Below are positions 27,022 through 36,500 of a DNA stretch of 64,000 nt, in pieces (positions within the stretch are counted from its first letter, which is position 1; every line of letters starts with the position of its first letter). The notes beneath the pieces are model-generated. The model saw only the letters and a program-made list of their open reading frames with translations, did not search any database and had not been told where the DNA came from. The stretch is from Sphingomonadales bacterium. GTDB taxonomy: Bacteria; Pseudomonadota; Alphaproteobacteria; Sphingomonadales; Sphingomonadaceae. Location of the stretch: assembly GCA_028871475.1 (NCBI GenBank), contig JAGWMZ010000002.1, forward strand, positions 1-64,000, read 5' to 3'. A program made the translations under genes and the position numbers.

Positions 27022-27924
27022 ATGCGCAAGATCAGCCCATGGATCATGCCCGCGCTGCTGGCCGGAACAATGATCGCATCGACCGCCCAGGCCGACAGCA
27101 CCTACATCAAGCCTTCCTCGACCAACTCTTCGGGCGAAAACAATATGGTGACGTTCGACGCTGCCGGCGCCGATCATCTGTTCTATCTCGATCATCGTCC
27201 CGTTCAGCTCAACACCATCACCGTGACCAGACCGGATGGCACTCCCGGCACGGTGATCAATGGCCTGCAACAGCGCTTCCGCTCGGTCTTTGATCTGCGG
27301 CTGGACCAGCAGGGCACCTGGCGCATTGCCGCCCAGCAGACCATGGTGACGGGCACTTTCATGGCCGATGGGCAGGAGCGGCGGGTAGGCGGGCGCCGTG
27401 CGCCAACGCCGGCGGCGGGTGGGGAACGCCAGGCGCGTGCCGGCGAAGGACAGCGCGCGCCGGCCAATCCCGGTGCGCCGGTCCGTTTGCCGCCGGTTGC
27501 ATTGGCCGATATGCCCGCCAATGCCACAGATGTTCACCTGACCGAGGTCATCAACCGCACCGAGACTTTCGTGACGCAAGGCGCTCCCACCGATGTTGCG
27601 CACAGTGGCAAGGGGCTGGAGTTCGATCCCGTCACCCATCCCAATGCGGTGGTGCAGGGCGAGACCGCGCGGTTCCGCTATCTGCTCGACGGCAAACCGG
27701 CGGCGGGAATCACGGTAACGGTGGTGGCCGATGGCGATCGTTATCGTGAAGCGACCGACGCCTTGACCTTGACCACAGACAAGGATGGCCAGGTTGCCAT
27801 CACCTGGCCCAAGGCGGGGCTCTATTGGGTGAGCGCGCAAACGCAGGACAAAAATCCTGGCGAGAAGCGCGCCGAACTGCGCAGGATGATTACATCGGAA
27901 ACACTTGAAGTCATGACGCCCTGA
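27022..27924 (+). CDS. DUF4198 periplasmic protein
   Basis: A 300-residue exported protein with a signal peptide (to about TAQA) and beta-sandwich blocks typical of DUF4198, a NikM-like metal-transport-associated family (VTFDAAGADHLFYLDHRPVQL; GETARFRYLLDGKPAAGITVTVVADGDRYR; GLYWVSAQTQ). A low-complexity Arg/Ala/Gly/Pro loop (about 120-160) interrupts the domain. The ribosome site AAGGAAGGA is at 27007-27015. Last gene of the operon, closed by a strong terminator. Proposed role: handling a metal ligand in the periplasm, from family context only. Confidence 0.85.
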   Translation: MRKISPWIMPALLAGTMIASTAQADSTYIKPSSTNSSGENNMVTFDAAGADHLFYLDHRPVQLNTITVTRPDGTPGTVINGLQQRFRSVFDLRLDQQGTWRIAAQQTMVTGTFMADGQERRVGGRRAPTPAAGGERQARAGEGQRAPANPGAPVRLPPVALADMPANATDVHLTEVINRTETFVTQGAPTDVAHSGKGLEFDPVTHPNAVVQGETARFRYLLDGKPAAGITVTVVADGDRYREATDALTLTTDKDGQVAITWPKAGLYWVSAQTQDKNPGEKRAELRRMITSETLEVMTP

Positions 27925-27938
27925 TTGTCCGAATACAC

Positions 27939-27974
27939 AAAACACCCGCCGACTTGAGGTTGGCGGGTGTTTTT
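27939..27974. terminator. strong intrinsic terminator
   Basis: A 12-bp perfect stem, AAAACACCCGCC (27939-27950) with GGCGGGTGTTTT (27962-27973), extended inwards by G-T, A-T and C-G pairs to a five-base loop, with A-runs and T-runs at the ends. It can stop transcription from both sides: the DUF4198 operon and the convergent mucR gene. Confidence 0.9.
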
Positions 27975-28017
27975 CTGGATCAGCTCATGCCGGACCGATG
28001 GCCTGACTCCATGGCGC

Positions 28018-28566
28018 TCAGGCCTCGATGGCCTCGGTTTCCGCCTTTTTGCGACGCGTCCGCTTGGTCGAGGCCGGGGCAGGGCCTTCGGCAGGTGCGG
28101 TTGCGGCTTCGACCACGGCGGCCTTCTTGCGGCCGCGTGTCTTCTTTTCCGGTTCAGGCGCTGCGGGAGCATCCGCAGTGCTCTGCTTGCGGCCCAGACC
28201 GATCCTGACCGCCAGTTCCTTGCGGCGCGCGGCATAATCGGCGGCCACCATGGGATAGTCGGCCGGCAGGCTCCAGCGCGCGCGATATTCAGCCGGGGTC
28301 AGCCCGTGATCGCTGGTGAGATGGCGCTTGAGCATCTTCATCTTGGTGCCGCATTCCAGGCAGGTCAACGCGTCAGGCTTGACCGAAGAGCGGATCGAGA
28401 CGGCCGGTTCGCGCTTTTCCTCCACCGGCGCTTCCTTGCCCAGCCCGGCCAGCGAGGCATAGACGGACTCGATCAGGCGGGGAAGATCAACCGGCGCCAC
28501 CGTATTATTGCTGACATGGGCGGAAACAATGTCGGCGGTGAGCGTGAGGATGGTTTCATCGGTCAT
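28018..28566 (-). CDS. mucR: MucR/Ros family zinc-finger transcriptional regulator
   Basis: A 182-residue DNA-binding protein with the Ros-type prokaryotic zinc finger C69-x2-C72-x9-H82-x4-H87 (CLECGTKMKMLKRHLTSDH) followed by GLTPAEYRARWSLPADYPMVAADYAARRKELA, the family core. The N-terminal helix region gives oligomerisation in characterised members. The Lys/Arg/Ala/Pro tail (from about 130) has two basic AT-hook-like clusters (TRGRKK, KRTRRKK), longer than in the classical 140-residue family. Members silence or organise many surface, cell-cycle and symbiosis genes. Upstream repeats at 28604-28636 suit autoregulation. Confidence 0.9.
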   Translation of the reverse strand: MTDETILTLTADIVSAHVSNNTVAPVDLPRLIESVYASLAGLGKEAPVEEKREPAVSIRSSVKPDALTCLECGTKMKMLKRHLTSDHGLTPAEYRARWSLPADYPMVAADYAARRKELAVRIGLGRKQSTADAPAAPEPEKKTRGRKKAAVVEAATAPAEGPAPASTKRTRRKKAETEAIEA

Positions 28567-28603
28567 GGCGACGTCTCTCTTTGGATTTCATGTCCGGTTT
28601 TTC

Positions 28604-28636
28604 AACAAGACTTATGTTCTTGTTGCGGGTCTTGTT
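28604..28636 (-). promoter_or_regulatory. AACAAGA repeats upstream of mucR
   Basis: AACAAGA (28604-28610) and TCTTGTT (28618-28624) form an inverted repeat with a 7-base spacer, and TCTTGTT recurs at 28630-28636, 12 bases on. They sit 38-70 bases upstream of the mucR ATG in an unusually AT-rich patch, which suits a MucR autoregulatory operator; the match to a known Ros box is not exact. Confidence 0.4.
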
Positions 28637-28717
28637 ACAGTTATTCTGCCTGTCGTCAAACCCATTACCGGAAAAGGCAATTCCAAAATCGAAATGACGG
28701 CACAAATGTCCCGGTGA

Positions 28718-31306
28718 TCAGGCCGGCGAGGTGACGTCCACGGTGACCAGGCCCAGCAATTCGACGATGGCGCGCCCGATGTTGGCGGATGTATAGGGTT
28801 TTTGCACCACCATGCGCGAGCGGTGCTGCGCGGGAAGCTGGGCCTGTTCGCCATAGCCCGAGGCGAAGAAGAAGGGCACGCCCAGTTCGTCCAGCCGATT
28901 GGCCACTAAAAAGCTGGTGCGGTCGCCCAGATTGATGTCGAGAATGGCCAGATCGAAGGTCTGGTCCGCCAGCAGATCCCAGGCCGCATCTACCGTGGAG
29001 GCGGTGGCAATGGTCGCGCCGAAACGGATGAGAATATCTTCGGCATCGAGCGAGATGATCAGGCTGTCCTCGACCAGCAATACATGCTTCCCATTCATGA
29101 AACCGGGCACATGGGTGAAGTGATCCTGTCCATGATGGGGCTGGGGCAGGCGCAATTTCTTGCCAGAATAATCGCGCCGCTCCGAAACATGGCGGCCCGG
29201 GATGCAGAATTCGGCACTGACCCCGGTGGCATGATAGTCGATCCGCGCGGTGCCGCCCAGATCATAGGGCACCGAGCGTTCGATGATCGTGGTGCCAAAA
29301 CCCTTGCGGCGCGGCGGCAGGACTTGCGGCCCGCCGCTTTCGTTCCAGCGCAGGATGAGATCGCCATTGCCCGTGCGGTGCCAGGTGATGTTGACCAGGC
29401 CCGAGCCGGAGAGGCTGCCATATTTGGTCGAATTGGTGACGAGTTCATGCACCACCAGCGCCATGGTCGAATAGGCCTGCGGATTGAGCAGCACGGGTGG
29501 CCCATCAGACAGGATCGAGCTTTCCTTGTCGGCGGCAAAGGCGGCGGATTCGGCATCGATCAGCGCTTCGAGCGGTGCGGGGCCCCAATGGTCATCGGTG
29601 ATCTGGTTGTGCGCGCGGGCCAGGGCATGAATGCGCCCGTCGACCACGCGCACGAAATCCTTCACCACCTCCTCGTCAGGCTGTGACTGGCGGATGAGGC
29701 CGCGGATGACGCCCAGAATGTTGCGCACGCGGTGGTTGAGTTCCGCGATCAGCACTTCCTGGCGGGCATGGGCCTGATGGCGCTGGGTGGTGGCCTCGTC
29801 GGACAGGCGCAGCACCACCTCGATCAGCGTCGCGCGCAAGGTTTCGGCCACGCGCACTTCGGCGGGGGTGAAGGGCTTTGATTTGCCCTCGACCGTTTCG
29901 CGCCATTCGGCAAAGCTTTCGCGCGGGGTCAGGCGCGGGCCATTGGGGCCATAGGTGGTGGGCTTGTGCGGGTCGCCCGCCCAGCGCACGCTTTCGCGCA
30001 ATTCGCCGCGGAACAGCACGACGTAATCGCGCGGTGACCGCGAAATGGGGATCGCCAGCAGGCCCGCCGCCGCCGGGGCAAAGGTTTCTGCCCCGTCGAT
30101 CAGCGAGCCGATGTGGTCCGTGGCGTAAACCTTGCCCGCCGCTGTGCCGTTGAGCGCGCGCACGATGCGGCGGAAATCCTCGGTGGGGGGGCAGACGCCT
30201 GAAAAAGCGTAGGAACTGTTGATCCATACCCCCACCCCATCGGCGGGAATGGCATGGGTGAGGATGTCGCCCAGCCAGTCAGGATCGTTGAGCAAGGTTT
30301 CATCCGAGGCGACCGCGCCCAGCAACTGGTCGGAAATGTCGCGCGCGCGCCGCTCATAGTCGGCCATTTCGCGCCTTTCGCGGTTTTCCAGCCGCATGGA
30401 AAACATCTGCGCGAACATTTCGCTCAGCGATCGGCGCTCGAAACTGGGCGTGCGCGGCGCATAGTGATGGCAGGCGAACAGGCCCCAAAGCTGGCCATCG
30501 ACGATGATCGAGATCGACAGCGAGGCGCCCACGCCCATGTTCTTGAGATATTCGAGATGGATGGGCGAAACCGAACGCAGCACCGACAGCGACAGATCGA
30601 GCGGGCGGCGGTTTTCATCCAGCGCCGGGATAATGGGCACGGGCGGCGCATTCACATCGCGGATGACGCGCAGCAGGTTACGCAGGTAAAGTTGGCGCGC
30701 CTGCACCGGAATGTCGCTGGCCGGATAGCGCAGCCCCTTGAAGCTGCCGATCCCCGGCTTGGCGGCCTCGGCCACCACTTCGCCGGACCCGTCCGTGGCG
30801 AATTTATAGACCATCACCCGGTCATAGCCGAGCAGGGCGCGGATCTGGCGGGCGCCTTCGCGGTAAAAGGAAGGCAGGTCGCGCTGGGCGTCGAGCCGCA
30901 CGATGAGCGAGCGCACCGTGCCGGTGACATCACCATGATGCGTGCTGCCCGGTTCCACCTCCAGCACGATCTGGCCGCCGGACAGATGGATGGCGATGTC
31001 GAAAGGCTCGCCGCCCTCGGTCAGGGTGCAGCCGAACAGGCGTTCGACCAGATCCGGGCTGGTCAGCACGGCGAGGCGGTTGCGCAGGTCATGCACCAGC
31101 GATGCCGGCACCACCTCGGCAAGCGGGCGGCCGAACAGCGCTTCGGGCGCGTGGCCCAGATAGTGCTCGATGTTGGCCGAGACCCGCGTGATCAGCCAGT
31201 CGGTGGTGAGGGCGATCAGGAAACCGAAAGGCTGGATCGCCCCCAGCAGATGGATCGGTTCGCGGTCGCAATTGCTAAGGGTGACCTGCGGGTATGCGTC
31301 TGTCAC
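28718..31306 (-). CDS. bacteriophytochrome HWE histidine kinase with receiver domain
   Basis: A red/far-red photoreceptor kinase of 862 residues. PAS (about 10-130) carries Cys13 in SNCDREPIH, the biliverdin attachment site; GAF (140-310) has PASDIP (195-200) and the His280 region CHHY; PHY (325-500) has the tongue motif PRESFAEWRE (461-470). A HWE-family kinase follows with His525 (AELNHRVRNI) and WNESGGP, then a receiver domain with phospho-acceptor Asp790. No heme oxygenase (bphO) is in the window, so biliverdin must come from elsewhere. An EcfG-like pair lies upstream (GGAAC, 16 bases, CATT; minus strand 31373-31349). A response regulator and KaiC-type ATPase lie upstream on the same strand. 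Confidence 0.92.
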   Translation of the reverse strand: MTDAYPQVTLSNCDREPIHLLGAIQPFGFLIALTTDWLITRVSANIEHYLGHAPEALFGRPLAEVVPASLVHDLRNRLAVLTSPDLVERLFGCTLTEGGEPFDIAIHLSGGQIVLEVEPGSTHHGDVTGTVRSLIVRLDAQRDLPSFYREGARQIRALLGYDRVMVYKFATDGSGEVVAEAAKPGIGSFKGLRYPASDIPVQARQLYLRNLLRVIRDVNAPPVPIIPALDENRRPLDLSLSVLRSVSPIHLEYLKNMGVGASLSISIIVDGQLWGLFACHHYAPRTPSFERRSLSEMFAQMFSMRLENRERREMADYERRARDISDQLLGAVASDETLLNDPDWLGDILTHAIPADGVGVWINSSYAFSGVCPPTEDFRRIVRALNGTAAGKVYATDHIGSLIDGAETFAPAAAGLLAIPISRSPRDYVVLFRGELRESVRWAGDPHKPTTYGPNGPRLTPRESFAEWRETVEGKSKPFTPAEVRVAETLRATLIEVVLRLSDEATTQRHQAHARQEVLIAELNHRVRNILGVIRGLIRQSQPDEEVVKDFVRVVDGRIHALARAHNQITDDHWGPAPLEALIDAESAAFAADKESSILSDGPPVLLNPQAYSTMALVVHELVTNSTKYGSLSGSGLVNITWHRTGNGDLILRWNESGGPQVLPPRRKGFGTTIIERSVPYDLGGTARIDYHATGVSAEFCIPGRHVSERRDYSGKKLRLPQPHHGQDHFTHVPGFMNGKHVLLVEDSLIISLDAEDILIRFGATIATASTVDAAWDLLADQTFDLAILDINLGDRTSFLVANRLDELGVPFFFASGYGEQAQLPAQHRSRMVVQKPYTSANIGRAIVELLGLVTVDVTSPA

Positions 31307-31398
31307 AAAGAACCTTCTCGAAGTCGGAGCGGCAAACCCCTGGCTAGGAATGGTCCTTGGCGCATGAAGTTCCCATCTGGAACAATGCGGACTATGCG

Positions 31399-31758
31399 TC
31401 AGACGCCCAGAATGCGCTCCACCGCCGCCAGCAGGCTTTCGTTGCGGTAGGGCTTGTCGAGCACGTCGGTGAAAAGATCGCCGTGCTCGCGGCCAATGGC
31501 GCCCTGCGCGCCGCTCACCAGAATGATCGGCAGATCGGCCAGGTCCTGATCGGCGCGGATGGCCTGCGCCAGTTCCAGGCCGGTCATGACCGGCATCATG
31601 AAATCGGTGATCAGCAGGGCGGGGCGGCGGGCGCGGATACGCTCCAGCGCGACCAGCCCATGCGAGGCCGTCACCACCTCATGGCCCTCATCCTCCAGGA
31701 TGTCGGCCAGCATGGTGGCGAGCAGGAATTCGTCATCGGCAACGACGATCAGGGCCAT
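31399..31758 (-). CDS. single-domain response regulator
   Basis: A 119-residue receiver without output domain: acidic pair D8-D9, phospho-acceptor Asp52 in LLITDFMMP, and the conserved Lys near 101 in LDKPYR. GGAGG lies nine bases before the ATG at 31758; the TTG two codons earlier is too close to it. It lies between the phytochrome kinase and the KaiC-like ATPase on the same strand (92 and 36 bases), so it is a likely partner of one of the two local kinases. Confidence 0.88.
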   Translation of the reverse strand: MALIVVADDEFLLATMLADILEDEGHEVVTASHGLVALERIRARRPALLITDFMMPVMTGLELAQAIRADQDLADLPIILVSGAQGAIGREHGDLFTDVLDKPYRNESLLAAVERILGV

Positions 31759-31794
31759 GATCAAACGCCTCCGCGTGACTGCACCACGGGCCGG

Positions 31795-33222
31795 TCAGCC
31801 CCGGCTTTCCGAGGGCGAAGGCTGCTCGAGAGGGTGGCCCAGCCGCTCACCGATCATGAACCCGGACGGCGAGAAACCGAGACGATAGGCATGCGTGTCA
31901 AAAGCGCTCTCCCGCATTTTCTGAATCGAGAGCGAACGCTGAAGGTCATGATTTTCCTCGAACTGCCGCAACAGGATCATGTTGTCGAGAAGCGCGGACA
32001 GATGAGCCGAGGGCGCCGAAATGTCCCCGCCCACCATGTCGCGGATTTCCCATGTTGCCACAGTGGTAACGCCCAAGTTGCGCAATTGCGCCGTGAGCGT
32101 GGCAAAAAACTCGGTCAGGTGGTCGCGGTGCACAGCCGCGCGCTCAAAACCACCCAGCCCGTCGATGAACAGGCGTTTGATGCCATGGGCCGCGACATGG
32201 TCGAGCAGTTCATGCGCCAGCCGGTCGAGCAGGTTTTCCGCCACCGGATGCCAGAGCACCGCAAAGCCCGGGTCGCCCGGCGGCGGCAGGGCAATGCCCT
32301 GGCTGGTCGCTTTCAGGCGCAGGCGCTGTTCGGTCTCGAAAAAGCCGAAATGCAGCGCGGGCTCGTTCTCGGCGGTGGCGAGGAAATGCAGGCCCAGCGT
32401 GGTCTTGCCGCTGCCCGAGGGGCCTGCGATCAGCGTGATCGAGCCACGCGGCAGGCCGCCGCCCATCATCGTGTCGAGCCTGCCAATGCCGCAGGAGATG
32501 CGGGTTGGCTCCACCTCCTCCTGCTGGCCCAGATGGGCATAGAGCGTCTCGATGCGCGGATAGACGGTCAGGCCCGAATTGCTGATCTCGAACTTGTGCA
32601 GGCCGCCCAGCGCGCGGCTGCCGCGTGATTTGCGCACCTGCATCTGGCGCAGGCTGCGCACCCCCGCCAGCGTGTCGCTCAGCTCGATCACGCCATCGAC
32701 CATCGTGTGTTCGGGGCTGGTTTCCTCAAGGCTGGCGCTGGTGAGGAAAAGGACTGTGCAATCGACAAAGGCGGCCTGGCCCTGCACTTCGGCCACAAAG
32801 GTCTTCACGTCGAAATCGGTGTCGGCCCGGTCACGCGCATTGAGCAATCCGTCGAAGATCAGCAGCGTGGCCTCTTGCCGCTTGGTTTCCTTGCGCAGCA
32901 GCTTGACCACCGCATCCAGCCCTTCCTCGCGCAGGGTCTGGAACACGCTGACATAGGAAATATCCTTGCCCAGCCGCTCGGCGTCGAAGAAATCCATGGT
33001 GGAGAGCGCCTGGAACAGACGCTCATGGCTTTCGGCCAGCAGGGTGACGAAAAGCACCCGCCCGCCGGCCTTCGCGTGGTTGAAGGCGAACTGGTTCGAC
33101 AGGATCGTCTTACCCGCACCGGGCCGGCCCTGGACGATATAGGAGGCGCCGCGGATGAAGCCCCCCTCTAGGATGCGGTCGAGCCCCTCGATCCCGCTCG
33201 CGATGCGCGAGAATGACTTCAC
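31795..33222 (-). CDS. double KaiC/RecA-type ATPase (KaiC-like)
   Basis: A 475-residue protein with two RecA-type KaiC domains: domain I with Walker A GRPGAGKT (32-39) and LLIFDGLLN as Walker B; domain II with GPSGSGKT (267-274) and RLFIDGLGGF. The CI/CII linker is shortened, and the Ser-Thr autophosphorylation pair of cyanobacterial KaiC is not obvious. It starts MKSFSRIASGIEGLDRILEGG, as other KaiC-family proteins outside cyanobacteria. No kaiA or kaiB is nearby. Adjacent sensor kinases and a receiver suggest a two-component/KaiC signalling unit rather than a clock. Confidence 0.88.
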   Translation of the reverse strand: MKSFSRIASGIEGLDRILEGGFIRGASYIVQGRPGAGKTILSNQFAFNHAKAGGRVLFVTLLAESHERLFQALSTMDFFDAERLGKDISYVSVFQTLREEGLDAVVKLLRKETKRQEATLLIFDGLLNARDRADTDFDVKTFVAEVQGQAAFVDCTVLFLTSASLEETSPEHTMVDGVIELSDTLAGVRSLRQMQVRKSRGSRALGGLHKFEISNSGLTVYPRIETLYAHLGQQEEVEPTRISCGIGRLDTMMGGGLPRGSITLIAGPSGSGKTTLGLHFLATAENEPALHFGFFETEQRLRLKATSQGIALPPPGDPGFAVLWHPVAENLLDRLAHELLDHVAAHGIKRLFIDGLGGFERAAVHRDHLTEFFATLTAQLRNLGVTTVATWEIRDMVGGDISAPSAHLSALLDNMILLRQFEENHDLQRSLSIQKMRESAFDTHAYRLGFSPSGFMIGERLGHPLEQPSPSESRG

Positions 33223-33576
33223 CTGACCGACTCCTGCCTTGATTGCCGTACCGCCCGGCCCCGTCTCGAACCTGCCTGCCGAGAGGCCGGAACCCGCGCG
33301 GCCTGCGTCAACTCAACCAGAAAGCGTTTTGGCGCAAGGGTGCATTTGTCGCACGGCTTTCTGCCTCCGTCGGGAACACAAGCGGGTACGTAGTGTATTA
33401 CAAGTTGTCTATTGCATGAGGGCCGGCCGCAAGGGGTATCACCTCGACAGGCAGGCACGGCCGGGCAGGAATGCGCCATGACGGGCGTTGGAGATGATGA
33501 TGCGCCCACCGGGTCGACCCTTCCTTACTTGGAACAATGCCTGTGACGCCGCCGGTTTGAGGATGATGAAACAGGC
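33223..33576. promoter_or_regulatory. 354-base divergent promoter region, KaiC-like / multi-PAS kinase
   Basis: No gene is supported here. It carries an odd palindrome ACAA-G-TTGT (33400-33408) in an AT-rich patch, and an EcfG-like pair for the rightward gene: GGAAC (33531-33535), 17 bases, CGGTTT (33553-33558). The match is one base off the GGAAC/CGTT consensus. Only a promoter map would settle either. Confidence 0.35.
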
Positions 33577-36500
33577 ATGAGCGAGACCTCGTCCGGGGCG
33601 ATCGCCTTTCTGCGCGGTGGCGCAGACATGGCGCGGTTGATCGCCGGTTTTGACTGGCGCGCCACATCGTTGGGCGCGCTGGACCATTGGCCGAGCGCGA
33701 TGAAGACCATGCTGGGCTTCATCCTGCGCTCGCCCACGCCCATCGTTACCCTGTGGGGCGAGGATGGGGTGATGATCTACAATGATGCCTATCGCGATTT
33801 TGCCGGTGCGCGGCATCCCGGCCTGCTGGGCAGCAAGGTGCTGGAAGGCTGGCACGAGGTTGCCGCCTTCAACGCGCATGTGCTGCAAAAGGTCTATCGT
33901 GAAGGCGGTACGCTGAGCTTTGAAAATCAGGAGTTGACGCTGGTGCGGGATGGTTCGCCGCGCAAGGCCTGGCTGGACCTGTCCTACTCCCCCGCCTGCG
34001 ACGAGGATGGCCTGCCCATCGGGGTGGTGGCCATTGTGCAGGAAACCACCGAACGCGTGCTGGCTACCTGCAGCCAGGATGAGGAACGCCGCCGCCTGTT
34101 GCAGATGGCGGAAAACAGCCCCAGCTTCATGGCGCTGCTCGAAGGGCCCGAGCATCGCATCACCACGGCCAATTCGCGCTTCCTGCAACTGGTGGGCGAC
34201 CGCGCGGTGCTGGGTCTCACGGTGGCGCAGGCTTTGCCCGACGCCGTGGAGCAAGGCTTTCTCGACCTGCTCGACCAAGTTTACACCACGGGGCAGCCCT
34301 ATTCCACGCGCGGTCACAAATATGCGGTGCAGCCGGTGCCGGGCGGCCCGCTTACCGATCATTTCGTCGATTTTGTCTATCAGCCGCTGACCGATGAACA
34401 GGGGCAGGTGACAGGCATCTTCATCGATGGCGTGGATGTGACCGACCGCATGCGGGCGCAGGCCGCGCTCGATGCCGCCGCGGCGCAGTTTCACACCGCG
34501 GCCCAGACCATGCCGCTTCATATCTGGACCGCCCCGCCCGATGGCCAGCCAGACTGGTTCAATTTGACGGTGCTCACCTATTCGGGCCTGCCCGAAAGAG
34601 TGTTGCGCTCGGGCGGCTGGACCTCGCTCATCCATCCCGAGGATCGCGAGTCGGCCGGGCAGCAATGGGCTCGCTCGGTGGCCGATGGCGACATTTTCGA
34701 AAGCGAATTCCGCCTGCGACGCGGCGATGGCGTCTGGCGCTGGCATCTGGTGCGCGCACTGCCCATTCGCGATGGCGAGGGGCGCATCATCCGCTGGGTG
34801 GGCACCAACACCGATATTCATGAGCAAAAGCGCAGCCTGGTGGAAAGCGCGGCGGAGCGCGAACGCATCTGGACCATGTCGCGCGACCTTATGGTGGTGT
34901 GCACGCATGAGGGTGTGGTGACGGCGATCAGCCCCTCGGTGGAAAGCACGCTGTGCTGGCGGCAGGAGGACCTGCTGGGGCAGGATCTGACGTTGTTCCT
35001 GCACCCCGACGATGTGGCCGCGACCCGCGCGGAAATGGCCCGGCTGAAAAGCGGCGCGACCACGCTGGCCTTCGAGAACCGCTATCGCACGCGCGATGGT
35101 CGCTATCGCACGCTGGCATGGAGCGCCGTGCCTGATGCCACGCGCATCCATGGCATCGCCCGGGACATCACCGAGGAGCGCGAACTGGCGCGTGACCGGG
35201 AGCGGATCTGGAACCTGTCACCCGTGCTCAAGGCGGTGACAGGCGGCGACGGGCGCATCACCGACGTCAATCCGCGCTGGACGCAAGTGCTGGGGTGGAC
35301 GCGCGAGGAGACGATCGGCGCTTTGGGCAGCGATTTCATCGCCGGCGACGAACGGCGTGACCGCGAGGAACGTTTGCGCCTGCTTGGCGAGGGCAAGGCG
35401 CTGCCCGATTATCAGGTGACCATGCGGACCCGGGATGGCGGCACGCGCATCATCGAATGGCGCAGCTTTCCCGAGGATGGCACCTTCTACGCCTTTGGCC
35501 GCGATGTCACCGCGCAGGTCGAGGCCGCCGCGCAACTCTCGCAGGCCGAGGCTGCGCTGCGTCAGGCGCAGAAGATGGAGGCCGTGGGGCAATTGACCGG
35601 CGGCATCGCCCATGATTTCAACAATTTGCTCCAGGGGATCAGCGGCAGTCTGGAAATCGTGCAGCGGCGCGTGTCGCAGGGCCGCTATGCCGATCTCGAT
35701 CGGTTCATCGGCGGGGCGACCACGGCGGCCAGCCGCGCCGCCGCGCTCACCCATCGCCTGCTGGCCTTTTCCCGGCGCCAGCCGCTCGATCCCCGGCCGC
35801 TGCGCGCCAATGAGCTGATCACCTCGATGGAGGATCTGCTGCGGCGGACCATTGGCGAAGGGATCGCGCTGACGCTCGATCTGGCGTCGCACCTGTGGGT
35901 GACGCGCTGCGATGCCAACCAGCTTGAAAGCGCCATTCTCAATCTGGTGATCAATGCCCGCGATGCCATGCCCGAGGGCGGGCGTGTGTCGATCGAGACC
36001 TGCAATGTCGAGCTCTCCGGTCTGGCGGCGGCGCGGCAGGGCGTTACGCCGGGCGGGTATGTCAGCATTTGCGTCTGCGACACGGGTGTGGGCATGGATG
36101 AGGAAACGCTCGCCCGCGCCTTCGAACCCTTTTTTACCACCAAGCCGATCGGACAGGGCACCGGGCTTGGTCTGTCGATGATCTATGGCTTTGCCCAGCA
36201 ATCGCAGGGCCATGCCCGCATCCAGAGCCGGCCGGGGCAGGGCACGAGTTTCCGCCTCTATCTGCCGCGCTTTCTCGGGCCGGTCGACAAGGATGACGAG
36301 GTGCCGCCAAGGCGCGACCTGCCGGCAAGCGAGCGCGGCGAGGTGGTGCTGGTGGTCGAGGATGAGCCGGTGGTGCGCGGGCTGATCAGGGGTGAACTGA
36401 CCGAACTGGGTTACGAGGTGATCGAGGCGGGCGACGGGGCGGCGGGTCTGGCGATCCTGCAATCACCCCGCCCGATCGACCTGCTGGTGACCGATATCGG

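Noticed and set aside
31795..33222. Circadian clock KaiC
   Set aside because: No kaiA or kaiB and no visible autophosphorylation Ser-Thr pair; KaiC-like signalling ATPase is the safer name.
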